Positions 7,674 to 16,006 of a stretch of DNA of 37,192 nt are shown in pieces (positions within the stretch are counted from its first letter, which is position 1; every line of letters starts with the position of its first letter). The stretch lies in NCBI GenBank assembly GCA_042095135.1, contig JBELBV010000021.1, forward strand, positions 1 through 37,192. Direction: 5' to 3'. A model generated the notes under the pieces. The model had not been told where the DNA came from and ran no database searches. It was given only the letters and a program-made list of their open reading frames with translations. The position numbers and the translations under genes were made by a program. The DNA comes from UA16 sp042095135 (GTDB lineage Bacteria > Bacteroidota > Bacteroidia > Flavobacteriales_D > Sanyastnellaceae).

Positions 7674-9238
7674 ATAAGACCATAGACACTGAGTTGGCAG
7701 GCCTGCTGTTCCACATGGATGAGAAGGCCCACGCGCAGCTCCAAGCCTATTTGAATTCCATCGCCGCCGCACTTGCCAACACCGAAGGCAAGGAGGAGAT
7801 TATCCGCGAAGTGGAAGCCCGCTTGGCCGAGTTGTTTCAAGAGGCGCTAGGGGAAAGCCGTCAGGTCATCACCATGGATGACGTGACTGCTGCGTGTGCA
7901 CAAATTGGCAGTCCCCAGGACTTCGTGGACGAAGAAGATGCACCGAAGGCCAATGCGGGGCATGCGAAGGGAAACCGCCGGCTGTTTCGCGATCCAGAAA
8001 ACGGCATGATTGGCGGAGTAGCTGCGGGCATGGCCCATTACTTCGATGCCGATCCGGTGTGGGTTCGTGTCATTGCGCTGTTAATCATCTTCGCTACCGG
8101 CATTGGATTGCCCGTTTACCTCGTGCTGTGGGTCATCACGCCCAAAGCGGAGACCGTCGCTGACCGCATGGCCATGCGCGGCGAGCGGGCGACCTTCGAA
8201 AACATCAAGAGCCGGGTGCAGTCCGAATACGAGCGGGTCGAAAACCACTTGCGGGCCCGACGTCCCGGACATCAACTGGCTGCATTTATTCGCGAATTTT
8301 TTCTCACGCTGGGCAAGGTGGTGAGCTGGTTCTTCCGAGGCGTCGGTTGGGTGTTTCTGCTGTCGTTCGTGGTCATGCTATTCGCGCTGGCTTTCGGAGT
8401 CTTTGCGCTTCTAACGGGGTGGCAGGACATACTCATCGATGGCATCAACGTCGGTCCAGAACCCAGTACGGTGACGCGGTGGATGGAACTAGTGCTCCCC
8501 CGGGGCGTATTGGCGGGCCACTTATGGATGCTGGGCTTGGCCTTCTGCGCGCTGCCTTTGATGTTGTTTGTGTGGCTCTTGTTGCGGTTGATTTTTAAAT
8601 CGCCATTGAACGCGACGGGCGCCCGCGCAGGATTTGTGACGGCTAGCGTCATCACCTTGTGTGGCTTGATAGGCGGCTGCATCATCGCCGTGAAAACCGG
8701 CTTGGATTTTCGGGAAGAAACCACGGTCAAGGAATCCATCGCCATCCCCGAAGGCTTGGAGCGCTTGGTCCTGCGTGCCGAACCATCGCCTGCGATGGAA
8801 GGCGATGCACCGGCTAGTTTTTGGGTGTTCCGTGAAGATGAAGTGTCCGTACCGCTCGTGGAGGTGGACATCCTGCGCACCGATGAGGGCGTGCCGGAGC
8901 TGTGGATTGAAAAACAAGCAAAGGGCATACACAAGCCTCTTTCGTACCAGCGTGCCGAGCATGTGGACTTTACGCCCATTGTGTCATCGGATGGCGTCAT
9001 TACTTTGCCCTCCGTTCTGTCGTTTCCCGCCTCAGACTTGTACCGCGGCCAGCACGTGGAGGTTACCCTCATGGTGCCCGCGGACGTGGAGCTCGTCGAA
9101 GATGCTTCGCTGGATCGACTGCTTCACGATGTGGTCAGGGTCAAAAAGCGCAAGGCTAAATACGATGCGGTAGATTTGACCGTTCGTGCATTGGACGATA
9201 CGCTCCGTGCCAAAATTGATTTATCCCTGGACGATTAA
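7670..9238 (+). CDS. PspC-domain membrane protein
   Basis: The 522-residue protein starts with a soluble helical part (residues 1-100; acidic, with EGKEEIIREVEARLAELFQEAL), followed by a PspC domain at about 103-160 (RRLFRDPENGMIGGVAAGMAHYF and the long hydrophobic segment ending YLVLWVITP). More membrane segments follow near residues 205-250, 283-315 and 322-340, and then a soluble, probably beta-rich, periplasmic C-terminal domain to the end. In enterobacteria PspC senses envelope stress; in Bacteroidota the PadR-coupled form is of unknown role. It overlaps padR by 4 nt and precedes the M1 peptidase by 9 nt, so the three likely form one envelope-related operon. Confidence 0.9.
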   Translation: MNKTIDTELAGLLFHMDEKAHAQLQAYLNSIAAALANTEGKEEIIREVEARLAELFQEALGESRQVITMDDVTAACAQIGSPQDFVDEEDAPKANAGHAKGNRRLFRDPENGMIGGVAAGMAHYFDADPVWVRVIALLIIFATGIGLPVYLVLWVITPKAETVADRMAMRGERATFENIKSRVQSEYERVENHLRARRPGHQLAAFIREFFLTLGKVVSWFFRGVGWVFLLSFVVMLFALAFGVFALLTGWQDILIDGINVGPEPSTVTRWMELVLPRGVLAGHLWMLGLAFCALPLMLFVWLLLRLIFKSPLNATGARAGFVTASVITLCGLIGGCIIAVKTGLDFREETTVKESIAIPEGLERLVLRAEPSPAMEGDAPASFWVFREDEVSVPLVEVDILRTDEGVPELWIEKQAKGIHKPLSYQRAEHVDFTPIVSSDGVITLPSVLSFPASDLYRGQHVEVTLMVPADVELVEDASLDRLLHDVVRVKKRKAKYDAVDLTVRALDDTLRAKIDLSLDD

Positions 9239-9247
9239 ACTGATTTA

Positions 9248-12200
9248 ATGCAGAAGCTTCCGGCTCTTTTTCTCTCGTTGATGCTGCTCCCTTTCTGGGC
9301 GGTTGCGCAAACGAACGTAACGTATTTCCAACAGGACGTCGACCACCGCATCGAGGTGGCGCTCGACGATGTGCGCCACGAATTGCATGGCACCATCGCC
9401 ACGACGTATCGCAACAACAGTCCGGATGCCTTGGACGTCCTCTGGGTTCACCTCTGGCCCAATGCCTACAAAGACGGCACCACCGCTTTGGCGCGGCAGC
9501 AATTTCGTGAAGGCAACCTCTTCATGTTCTGGGCGATGCAGCGTGAATTGGGTGGCATTGATTCGCTCGACTTTCGCATTGACGGAGCGCCGGTGCCGTG
9601 GTCGTTTGACGAAGCGCACCAGGACATCGCCCGAATCGACCTGCCGGAGCCGCTGGTCCCCGGGGCGTCGCTCACGTACACCACGCCGTTTCGCGTGAAG
9701 TTGCCTTCGGGCAAGATCAGCCGGCTTGGCCACATTGGCGAGTCCTACCAACTCACCCAGTGGTACCCTAAGCCCGCCGTGTATGATCGCGACGGCTGGC
9801 ACCCGATGCCGTACCTCAACCAAGGCGAATTCTACTCGGAATACGGTTCGTTTGACGTGAGCATCACACTGCCCTCGAACTATGTGGTGGGAGCGACGGG
9901 CGATTTGGATCCGAGTGAGGTGGACAACGAGCGTGAGCTGGCTTTCTTGGACTCTTTGGCACTGGCAACGGCGCGCCGAGTGGACGGCAGTGCGTTTGAT
10001 GCGGAGGCGTTTGATACGGACGAGGCGATGGAATTCCCCGCGTCGTCGTCGCGTACGAAGACCTTGCGCTACCGCCAATCCAACGTTCACGATTTCGCCT
10101 GGTTCGCAGACAAACGCTGGTGGGTGCTCAAGGGCGAAGTGGAGCTCCCGTACTCGGGGCGACCGGTGACCTCTTGGGCGATGTTTACCCCAGCAGCCGC
10201 TGACCTGTGGCGCGCGTCTTTGGCCTACATCGAGGACGCGACTTACTACTACTCCAAATGGAACGGGGAGTACCCGTACAACCACGTGACCGCGGTCGAC
10301 GGCACCATCAGTGCGGGCGGCGGCATGGAATACCCCAACGTCACGGTCATCGGCAACAGCGGTAGCGCCCTCGGGCTTGAAACCGTCATCGTGCACGAGG
10401 TGGGGCACAATTGGTTCTACGGCATCCTCGGCAGCAACGAACGCACCAACGCGTGGATGGATGAGGGCATCAACTCGTTTAACGAAACCCGGTACTTTGT
10501 CGAGAAATACAGAGATAAGCTCGGACTGACCGGTTTTGAAGAACGCGCTACGCCGCTGATGGAGCGCTTTGACCTAGTCGGGAAATCTTACGAGAGCCGG
10601 GATGTATTCTCGTATTTCCTCAGCGCCCGTATGGCCATTGATCAGCCAATGCAATGCCATTCCAGTGATTTCAGTCCCATCAACTACGGCACGGTGGTCT
10701 ACAAAAAAACAGCTGCCGCTTTCGATTACCTGCGCAACAGCCTCGGGACGGAACGCTTCGACCGCGGTATGCAAGCCTATTTTGATGCGTGGAAATTCAA
10801 GCACCCCGCACCGGAGGACCTGCGGGCCTCGCTCGAAGCCAGCACCGGGGAGGACCTCGGGTGGTTTTTTGACGGGCTCGTGCCTACGACGGGACAAACG
10901 GACTACGCGATCCGTTCGGTTCGCAGCGGCGGCGAAACGACCGCGGTGACCGTCCGCAACAAAGGCGAACTCGAAGGGCCTTGGTCGTTACACGGGCAGC
11001 GAGAGGACGGCGAGTGGGAGGCCCTGGGATGGAACCCGGGCGTCGCAGCGGGCGAACAGACGGAAGTTGACGTGCAGGCATACGACGCGTACCGCATCGA
11101 CCACGACGGCGTGATGCTGGATAACAACCCCCACAACAACACCCGCCGCACCCGCGGCCTCTTGAAGGCGGTCGAACCCCTGCAGTTCGGCGCCATCACC
11201 CGGTTGGACGACGGCAACCGCACCCAATTGGGCTGGCTCCCCGTTTTCGGTTGGAACGAACAAGATGGCTTCATGGTAGGTGCAGCGCTGCACAACTCCG
11301 TGCTGCCGTTGCGGGATTTTGAGTGGATGGCGATGCCGTTGTACGCACTTGGCAGCAACCAGGTCAATGGCATGGCCCGGTTGTCATTGAAACGGAATGA
11401 GTGGCGTTTTGAAGGAACCGGACGTTCGTTCTCAGATGGCTTCATTTCGGACTATTTCGATGTGCGGTACGGACGGCACGAACTCAAAGCCATCCGAAGT
11501 TTCAACCGCAACCCCGCCGATCGCAACCGGGCGCGGCTTGAACTCAGTGCCATCGACATGCGATCTCGCGGTGGGTATGGCGCAGATGTGATTGATCCGG
11601 GGTTTGCTCCGGTGACATCGGAGTACCGGCAAGCTCTGCGCTTGGCGTACACATTGGAACGATCTAACGTTCGGACCCAACAGTCCCTCCAGTTGCGCGG
11701 AACGTGGGCCGGCCTGGCATTTGACGAGTACAATCAGTACTTGTTTGCGACGTTCGCTTCGCACGGTTTGTTTCCAAATCATGCGTTCAAAGGCAGTGTT
11801 TGGGAAGCTGCTTGGGAAGGCGAACGTGAGATCAACCGCTCAGGTGCCAACTGGAGTTGGCGGTGCTACGCCGCAACGTCGCACGGCGATCACTACGTTT
11901 ACGGATTGCAGACCATGGGGTTGAACGGCAACGACGACGTGCTTCGCGACCACCTGACGTTTTCGAGAAAGATTGACACGTTTGCCAGTCGCATCGTCGC
12001 TCAAGAACAGGGCGGCCTCGCCTTGCAGGGCGGCACGACGTACAGCAACCATCCGGTCCGTTCGTTATTGACGGTCAAGGTTGCCCGGTCGTTGTTCGCC
12101 GGCATCGATGTGTACGCTGGCGCGGTGTTTAGTTCCGGTCAAGAAGGCGTGGTAACGGGATTGGAATGGGATGCGGGCGTCCTGAAGTTGCAGGTGCCGC

Positions 12201-12334
12201 TCGTGACGTACATCCCAGCGGGGGATGTCTGGTACACGCTGGCCACGTCGGGTTCACCGGCCGTGACCGTCGCCTTCAACTTGGAACGGCTCAGTCCGTA
12301 CCAGGCGCTGCGCGGCGGTACGTTCTTGCCCTGA
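9248..12334 (+). CDS. M1-family metallopeptidase with C-terminal barrel-like extension
   Basis: The 1028-residue protein has a signal peptide (MQKLPALFLSLMLLPFWAVAQ) and an M1 (gluzincin) aminopeptidase core. The zinc motif is H383-E384-V-G-H387 with the third ligand E406, exactly HExxH-18-E; the exopeptidase motif is represented by GGGMEYPN just upstream. Aromatic WLHLWPNAY-like segments near the N-terminus fit the M1 beta-domain. The core ends near residue 560. After a linker, about residues 630-1028 show alternating polar and hydrophobic strands starting with LGWLPVFGWNEQDGFMVGAAL, like the first strands of an outer-membrane barrel. It probably acts at the cell surface or in the periplasm on peptides. 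Only 9 nt separate it from the PspC gene. Confidence 0.88.
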   Translation: MQKLPALFLSLMLLPFWAVAQTNVTYFQQDVDHRIEVALDDVRHELHGTIATTYRNNSPDALDVLWVHLWPNAYKDGTTALARQQFREGNLFMFWAMQRELGGIDSLDFRIDGAPVPWSFDEAHQDIARIDLPEPLVPGASLTYTTPFRVKLPSGKISRLGHIGESYQLTQWYPKPAVYDRDGWHPMPYLNQGEFYSEYGSFDVSITLPSNYVVGATGDLDPSEVDNERELAFLDSLALATARRVDGSAFDAEAFDTDEAMEFPASSSRTKTLRYRQSNVHDFAWFADKRWWVLKGEVELPYSGRPVTSWAMFTPAAADLWRASLAYIEDATYYYSKWNGEYPYNHVTAVDGTISAGGGMEYPNVTVIGNSGSALGLETVIVHEVGHNWFYGILGSNERTNAWMDEGINSFNETRYFVEKYRDKLGLTGFEERATPLMERFDLVGKSYESRDVFSYFLSARMAIDQPMQCHSSDFSPINYGTVVYKKTAAAFDYLRNSLGTERFDRGMQAYFDAWKFKHPAPEDLRASLEASTGEDLGWFFDGLVPTTGQTDYAIRSVRSGGETTAVTVRNKGELEGPWSLHGQREDGEWEALGWNPGVAAGEQTEVDVQAYDAYRIDHDGVMLDNNPHNNTRRTRGLLKAVEPLQFGAITRLDDGNRTQLGWLPVFGWNEQDGFMVGAALHNSVLPLRDFEWMAMPLYALGSNQVNGMARLSLKRNEWRFEGTGRSFSDGFISDYFDVRYGRHELKAIRSFNRNPADRNRARLELSAIDMRSRGGYGADVIDPGFAPVTSEYRQALRLAYTLERSNVRTQQSLQLRGTWAGLAFDEYNQYLFATFASHGLFPNHAFKGSVWEAAWEGEREINRSGANWSWRCYAATSHGDHYVYGLQTMGLNGNDDVLRDHLTFSRKIDTFASRIVAQEQGGLALQGGTTYSNHPVRSLLTVKVARSLFAGIDVYAGAVFSSGQEGVVTGLEWDAGVLKLQVPLVTYIPAGDVWYTLATSGSPAVTVAFNLERLSPYQALRGGTFLP

Positions 12335-12423
12335 CGTGTTCGGCGAGTTTATGGCCATCGGGCTGTGATTATTTTTCACACTCCCTTCATGCGAACTCAG
12401 CTTGCATGAACTACTTTGTAATT

Positions 12424-12732
12424 ATGAAAAATCTCCTCGCAGCCAGCGCGATTCTCCTGATGGTCGGATGCGCTCCCGACAGCACCAAATTGCTCCAAGG
12501 GTACAGCACCGAAGGCTTGACCTACGAAAGCACGTCGGTCTACTACAACGGCAAGTTGGCCGCTACCTTGTCTTCTGTTGAAGTCGCATTGGACGACGGG
12601 AAGCTCGTGCAAGAAGCCACTTTCGTGTTGACGTCGAATGAGTACAACGACATCGCGATTAACATCATCAAGCTGATTCAGCAAAAGAAGAAGGACCCCA
12701 ATTGGGAAATTGAGGTCGAGCTCAAGCTCTGA
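12424..12732 (+). CDS. Small lipoprotein of unknown function
   Basis: The 102-residue product starts MKNLLAASAILLMVGC; the lipobox MVGC makes Cys16 the acylated residue, followed by APDS. The mature part is about 86 residues with predicted beta strands (STEGLTYESTSVYYNGKLAATLSSVEVALDDGKLVQEATFVL) and a Lys-rich helix. I do not recognise the family. The frame stays open upstream to 12166, but the lipoprotein signal decides the start; an in-frame ATG at 12406 is also possible. TACTTTG, a -7-like sequence with a one-base spacer, ends 5 nt before the ATG at 12424, the same spacing as for other genes here. It converges on the TonB receptor gene, 21 nt away. Confidence 0.8.
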   Translation: MKNLLAASAILLMVGCAPDSTKLLQGYSTEGLTYESTSVYYNGKLAATLSSVEVALDDGKLVQEATFVLTSNEYNDIAINIIKLIQQKKKDPNWEIEVELKL

Positions 12733-12753
12733 CGGGCGCTGACGGCCCGCGGC

Positions 12754-15700
12754 TTATTCTTCCGTGAAGTTGTACGACAGGCCAAACGAGAACGTGCGGC
12801 CGCGCGTAAAGCTTTGGAAGGTGTATTCATCGCCCTTGAAGCTGTACGACTGGCGGTACTCAGGATCGAGCAAGTTGCGGCCTTGCAACTTCAACGTGAA
12901 GCGGTCACCCAACGATTTCGTTACGCTCACATCGAGTGCTCCCCTTGGCTGATCATATACGTCTGGCGTTCCACCGGGTGTGATCAAGACCAGCTTGGGT
13001 CCGCTTACATTGAAACCGGCGTTCACCGACAGCCCCAATGAATCGTTGGCATAATTGACGATGCCGTTGACGATGTAAGGTGACTGGCCGTACATGGGTC
13101 GCGTGTCCAAGTGATCGGGATCCGTTGCCCGGATTTCAATCAATTCGTCCTCGGCGATGGCTGTTGCGCTTTGGATGTAGGTGGCATTGAAGGCCACATT
13201 GAACGCCTCGAACGCCTCGCCGAGCGAGCCGAGGTTCTTCTTGAGCTCAAATTCTACGCCACCCAACTGGGCACTCTCCACATTCTTCCACGTGATCTCG
13301 GTATTGGCCGCTGTGGAGATGATCACCTGTTCAATCGGATCGGTGAAGTGCTTGTAAAACAAGCTGACAGATACCAATTCGCGCAACCCGGGGAACACTT
13401 CAAATCGGTTGTCGATGTTCAGGACCTTGGTGCGGTTCAGGTCGGTGTTGCCGGTCTGTTGTTCTTGGATCTCAAAGTCGAACACGGAGAAGGGTGCCTT
13501 CTCACGGAACAACGGCCGGGCCACACTTTGGCTCGCAGAAAACCGATACTGGCTGACTTTTAGGTCTTCTTCGGCCAATTTCACGGTCATGTTCAATGAA
13601 GGCAAGATGTCCAAAACATCCAGCGTACCGCGGAACTTGCCTTCCAACTCGGGCAGCAAGTCTTCATCGAGCAACTTGTCGCTTTCCAGCAACATGTCGG
13701 TGGATTCCACGCGGATTCCGCCGTTCACTTTGATGTTTTCGCGCGGGTCAAAATTCACCATGGCGTAGCCTCCGAGCACCGTTTGTTGGGCTTCGTAGCT
13801 GTTTTGGATGTCGGTGTCGTCACGCAGGTATAGGTAATTGGTGGCACCTGAAGACGTGCCGGGAATGATCTCCATGTTGGCTGCGCTGAAGTAGTCGGTT
13901 GGGTTGCCGTTGTAGTCAACGCCCTGTGACACGAAGCTGAAACGGTTTTCCGAGTAATCTCGGGTGCGCTGAACCATGGAGAGGCCCAAGGCCAATTTAT
14001 TTTCCGGTCCCCATTCCTCTGCGATGGGCTTCTCGAAGTTCAATTTCAGATCGAGCGTCGCGTTGTCCATGGTGCGGTAAAACCGTGTAGGCGAGGGGTA
14101 GAGGTTGTCTTGGATGCTGTAGGCGAGTTCGTCTGAACTGGTCTCGGTGATCGTGTATCCTGGGTAGTATTCGCTCAAATCCTCACCGTCTGCAATCAGG
14201 GCCAGGGCATCCTCGGTAATGTCGTTTCCGGAGGCATCGCTGTACACCAATCCGCCCGGTAGGTTTTCGTAGCTGTTGATGAACAAGCGCAAATCGGGGG
14301 TGACCTGCTTGCCTTTGGTGTACGATGCGCTCCACGTGATTTTGTGGTTGACGTTCTCGCTCAATTCGTGTGTTCCGCGCAATTGGAAGATGTTCATGCT
14401 GCGCTCGAGGTAGCGCTGTTGGCGCTGCTCTTGGCCCAGGCCCACGGCGTCGCTGGGGTTGATGCCGTCTTGGTAACGCGCGTCGTTGATGCCCGAAATG
14501 GTGGGCATGTAGGTGAATCCGATTTTGCTGGTCGGGCTGATGTTGTAACCGAGGTTGAACAGGGCCGACGTGTAGACGGATTGCGTGCCGCGGGTGTCGG
14601 TGAACTGGCGCTGCACGTCGAGTTCGTTCTTCTCGGTTTCGATGCCGGTGAGCAGGTAGCGGCCCGTCGAACCGCTTTCGTACATCCGGTTGGTGACTTT
14701 GTGTTGCAAGCCAAAGTTGTACCCCAAGGAGCGCCCTGCGACTTTGACGACGTCACCGAACGAGAGGCTTTGGGATAGGTCCAACGAGGGAGCGCCTTGG
14801 ATGGGCTCCCACGTGTTGCCAAAGGCCTGCGTCTGGCTGGACAGCAACTGATTTTGCTCGTCGCGAATGGCCGTCATGAATTCGTTGTTGACTTGACTCA
14901 GGCTCTCAATCTCGTCGATGGCGTTGACGATGTTGATGATGGACGTTTGGCCACTGCTACTGCCGATGTCCTCCGCTCCACTGATGCCCAAATCGTTCAA
15001 TTGCTGCTCGAACCCAGCCAACACCAACGCGTCGTAGTAGTTAGAATATTGCGGCGATTGGATGTCCACGCCGTCGACGATGTTCGGAATGTCCAACGTG
15101 CCGTTGTCAAACCCCCACAGGGCGGTGCTGCCCACCTCACTGGTGATGAAGTTATCGTTGAAGGTGGCGTTGGTATTGAATCCAGTTGAGGTGGAGTAGT
15201 TGAAGGTGAAGCTGTCCGGGAAATCCTTGGTGATGACGTTGATGTACGCCCCTGAGTAATTGGACGGAAGGTTGGCGTTGAGGGTCTTCACGACGACCAA
15301 GTTGTCGACGAGGTTGGTCGGGAAGATGTCCATGGATACCGAACTGCGCTTGGGATCGAGCGACGGAATTTCCGCGCCGTTCAGCGCGGTACGTACATAG
15401 CGATCGCTCAGGCCGCGGACAACTACAAAATTGCCAATTGTGTACACCCCGCTCACGCGCTTGATCGCGCTGCTGACGTCGCTATCGCCGTTCTTTTTGA
15501 TCTCTTGGGAAGACACGTAGTCGATCATGGACGTCTCCTTCTTCTTGACGTTTTCCATGTAAACGGCGCTTGCCTTGTTTTGGCGCACTTCGACGACCGC
15601 TTCGGCGTCGATGGCGATGACCGTGGATTCCAACTCAAAATTCAAGTTGACCGTTTCATTGCCCGTGATGGTGACTTGCTCTTCCTTTGAATTGTACGCG

Positions 15701-15924
15701 ATGAAACGACCGATGACGGTGTACGTTCCCGGCGCCAATCCCGACAACGTGTAGTTGCCATCAAAATCGCTCATCACGCCGGTTCCTCCGGGTTCAATCA
15801 TGATGGTCGCACCGAGCAGGATGTCACCGTTTGCCTTGTCAATGACGGTACCGGTGATGGTGCCTTGGCCGAAGGCGCTGAGGGATGCGATCAATCCGCA
15901 GAGGGCGAGCAAATAGGTTTTCAT
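12754..15924 (-). CDS. TonB-dependent outer-membrane receptor with N-terminal carboxypeptidase-regulatory-like domain
   Basis: This 1056-residue protein has a signal peptide (to about residue 19), then a CarboxypepD_reg-like beta-sandwich (TGTVIDKANGDILLGATIMIEPGG to about residue 95), a plug domain (IKRVSGVYTIGNFVVVRGLSDRY, then DIFPTNLVDNLVV and SGAYINVITKDFP), and a long beta-barrel ending in SFGLSYNFTEE. This is a SusC/CirA-like arrangement for TonB-powered uptake across the outer membrane. No SusD-like gene is next to it. The gene upstream encodes a T9SS beta-helix protein, and a PiT-like permease lies before that, so phosphate or organophosphate uptake is a reasonable guess. A hairpin at 15957-15985 separates it from the gene upstream. 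Confidence 0.93.
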   Translation of the reverse strand: MKTYLLALCGLIASLSAFGQGTITGTVIDKANGDILLGATIMIEPGGTGVMSDFDGNYTLSGLAPGTYTVIGRFIAYNSKEEQVTITGNETVNLNFELESTVIAIDAEAVVEVRQNKASAVYMENVKKKETSMIDYVSSQEIKKNGDSDVSSAIKRVSGVYTIGNFVVVRGLSDRYVRTALNGAEIPSLDPKRSSVSMDIFPTNLVDNLVVVKTLNANLPSNYSGAYINVITKDFPDSFTFNYSTSTGFNTNATFNDNFITSEVGSTALWGFDNGTLDIPNIVDGVDIQSPQYSNYYDALVLAGFEQQLNDLGISGAEDIGSSSGQTSIINIVNAIDEIESLSQVNNEFMTAIRDEQNQLLSSQTQAFGNTWEPIQGAPSLDLSQSLSFGDVVKVAGRSLGYNFGLQHKVTNRMYESGSTGRYLLTGIETEKNELDVQRQFTDTRGTQSVYTSALFNLGYNISPTSKIGFTYMPTISGINDARYQDGINPSDAVGLGQEQRQQRYLERSMNIFQLRGTHELSENVNHKITWSASYTKGKQVTPDLRLFINSYENLPGGLVYSDASGNDITEDALALIADGEDLSEYYPGYTITETSSDELAYSIQDNLYPSPTRFYRTMDNATLDLKLNFEKPIAEEWGPENKLALGLSMVQRTRDYSENRFSFVSQGVDYNGNPTDYFSAANMEIIPGTSSGATNYLYLRDDTDIQNSYEAQQTVLGGYAMVNFDPRENIKVNGGIRVESTDMLLESDKLLDEDLLPELEGKFRGTLDVLDILPSLNMTVKLAEEDLKVSQYRFSASQSVARPLFREKAPFSVFDFEIQEQQTGNTDLNRTKVLNIDNRFEVFPGLRELVSVSLFYKHFTDPIEQVIISTAANTEITWKNVESAQLGGVEFELKKNLGSLGEAFEAFNVAFNATYIQSATAIAEDELIEIRATDPDHLDTRPMYGQSPYIVNGIVNYANDSLGLSVNAGFNVSGPKLVLITPGGTPDVYDQPRGALDVSVTKSLGDRFTLKLQGRNLLDPEYRQSYSFKGDEYTFQSFTRGRTFSFGLSYNFTEE

Positions 15925-15956
15925 TCAGGCAGGGTTTAGGTAGGTCCAAAACCAGA

Positions 15957-15985
15957 GAAAGAGGCACCAAGCCGGCGCCTCTTTC
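15957..15985 (-). terminator. Intercistronic hairpin between beta-helix gene and TonB receptor
   Basis: GAAAGAGGC (15957-15965) and GCCTCTTTC (15977-15985) form a perfect 9-bp stem with an 11-nt loop. On the minus strand it is followed only by a weakly U-rich stretch, so it is more likely a partial terminator or mRNA-stabilising element that sets different levels for the two genes than a full stop. Confidence 0.6.
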
Positions 15986-16006
15986 CTGATTGGATATGTG
16001 AGTGGG

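Noticed and set aside
9245..10408. A 387-codon open frame on the minus strand opposite the M1 peptidase
   Set aside because: It lies wholly antisense to a well-supported enzyme, has Arg/His/Val-rich composition and no recognisable domain; it is a by-product of GC-rich third codon positions.
12166..12423. Upstream extension of the small lipoprotein frame
   Set aside because: It overlaps the end of the M1 peptidase in another frame, and the lipoprotein signal peptide fixes the start at 12424 (or 12406).
12733..12753. Bidirectional terminator between the lipoprotein and the TonB receptor
   Set aside because: There is a 5-bp CGGGC/GCCCG hairpin but no U run on either strand; too weak to call.
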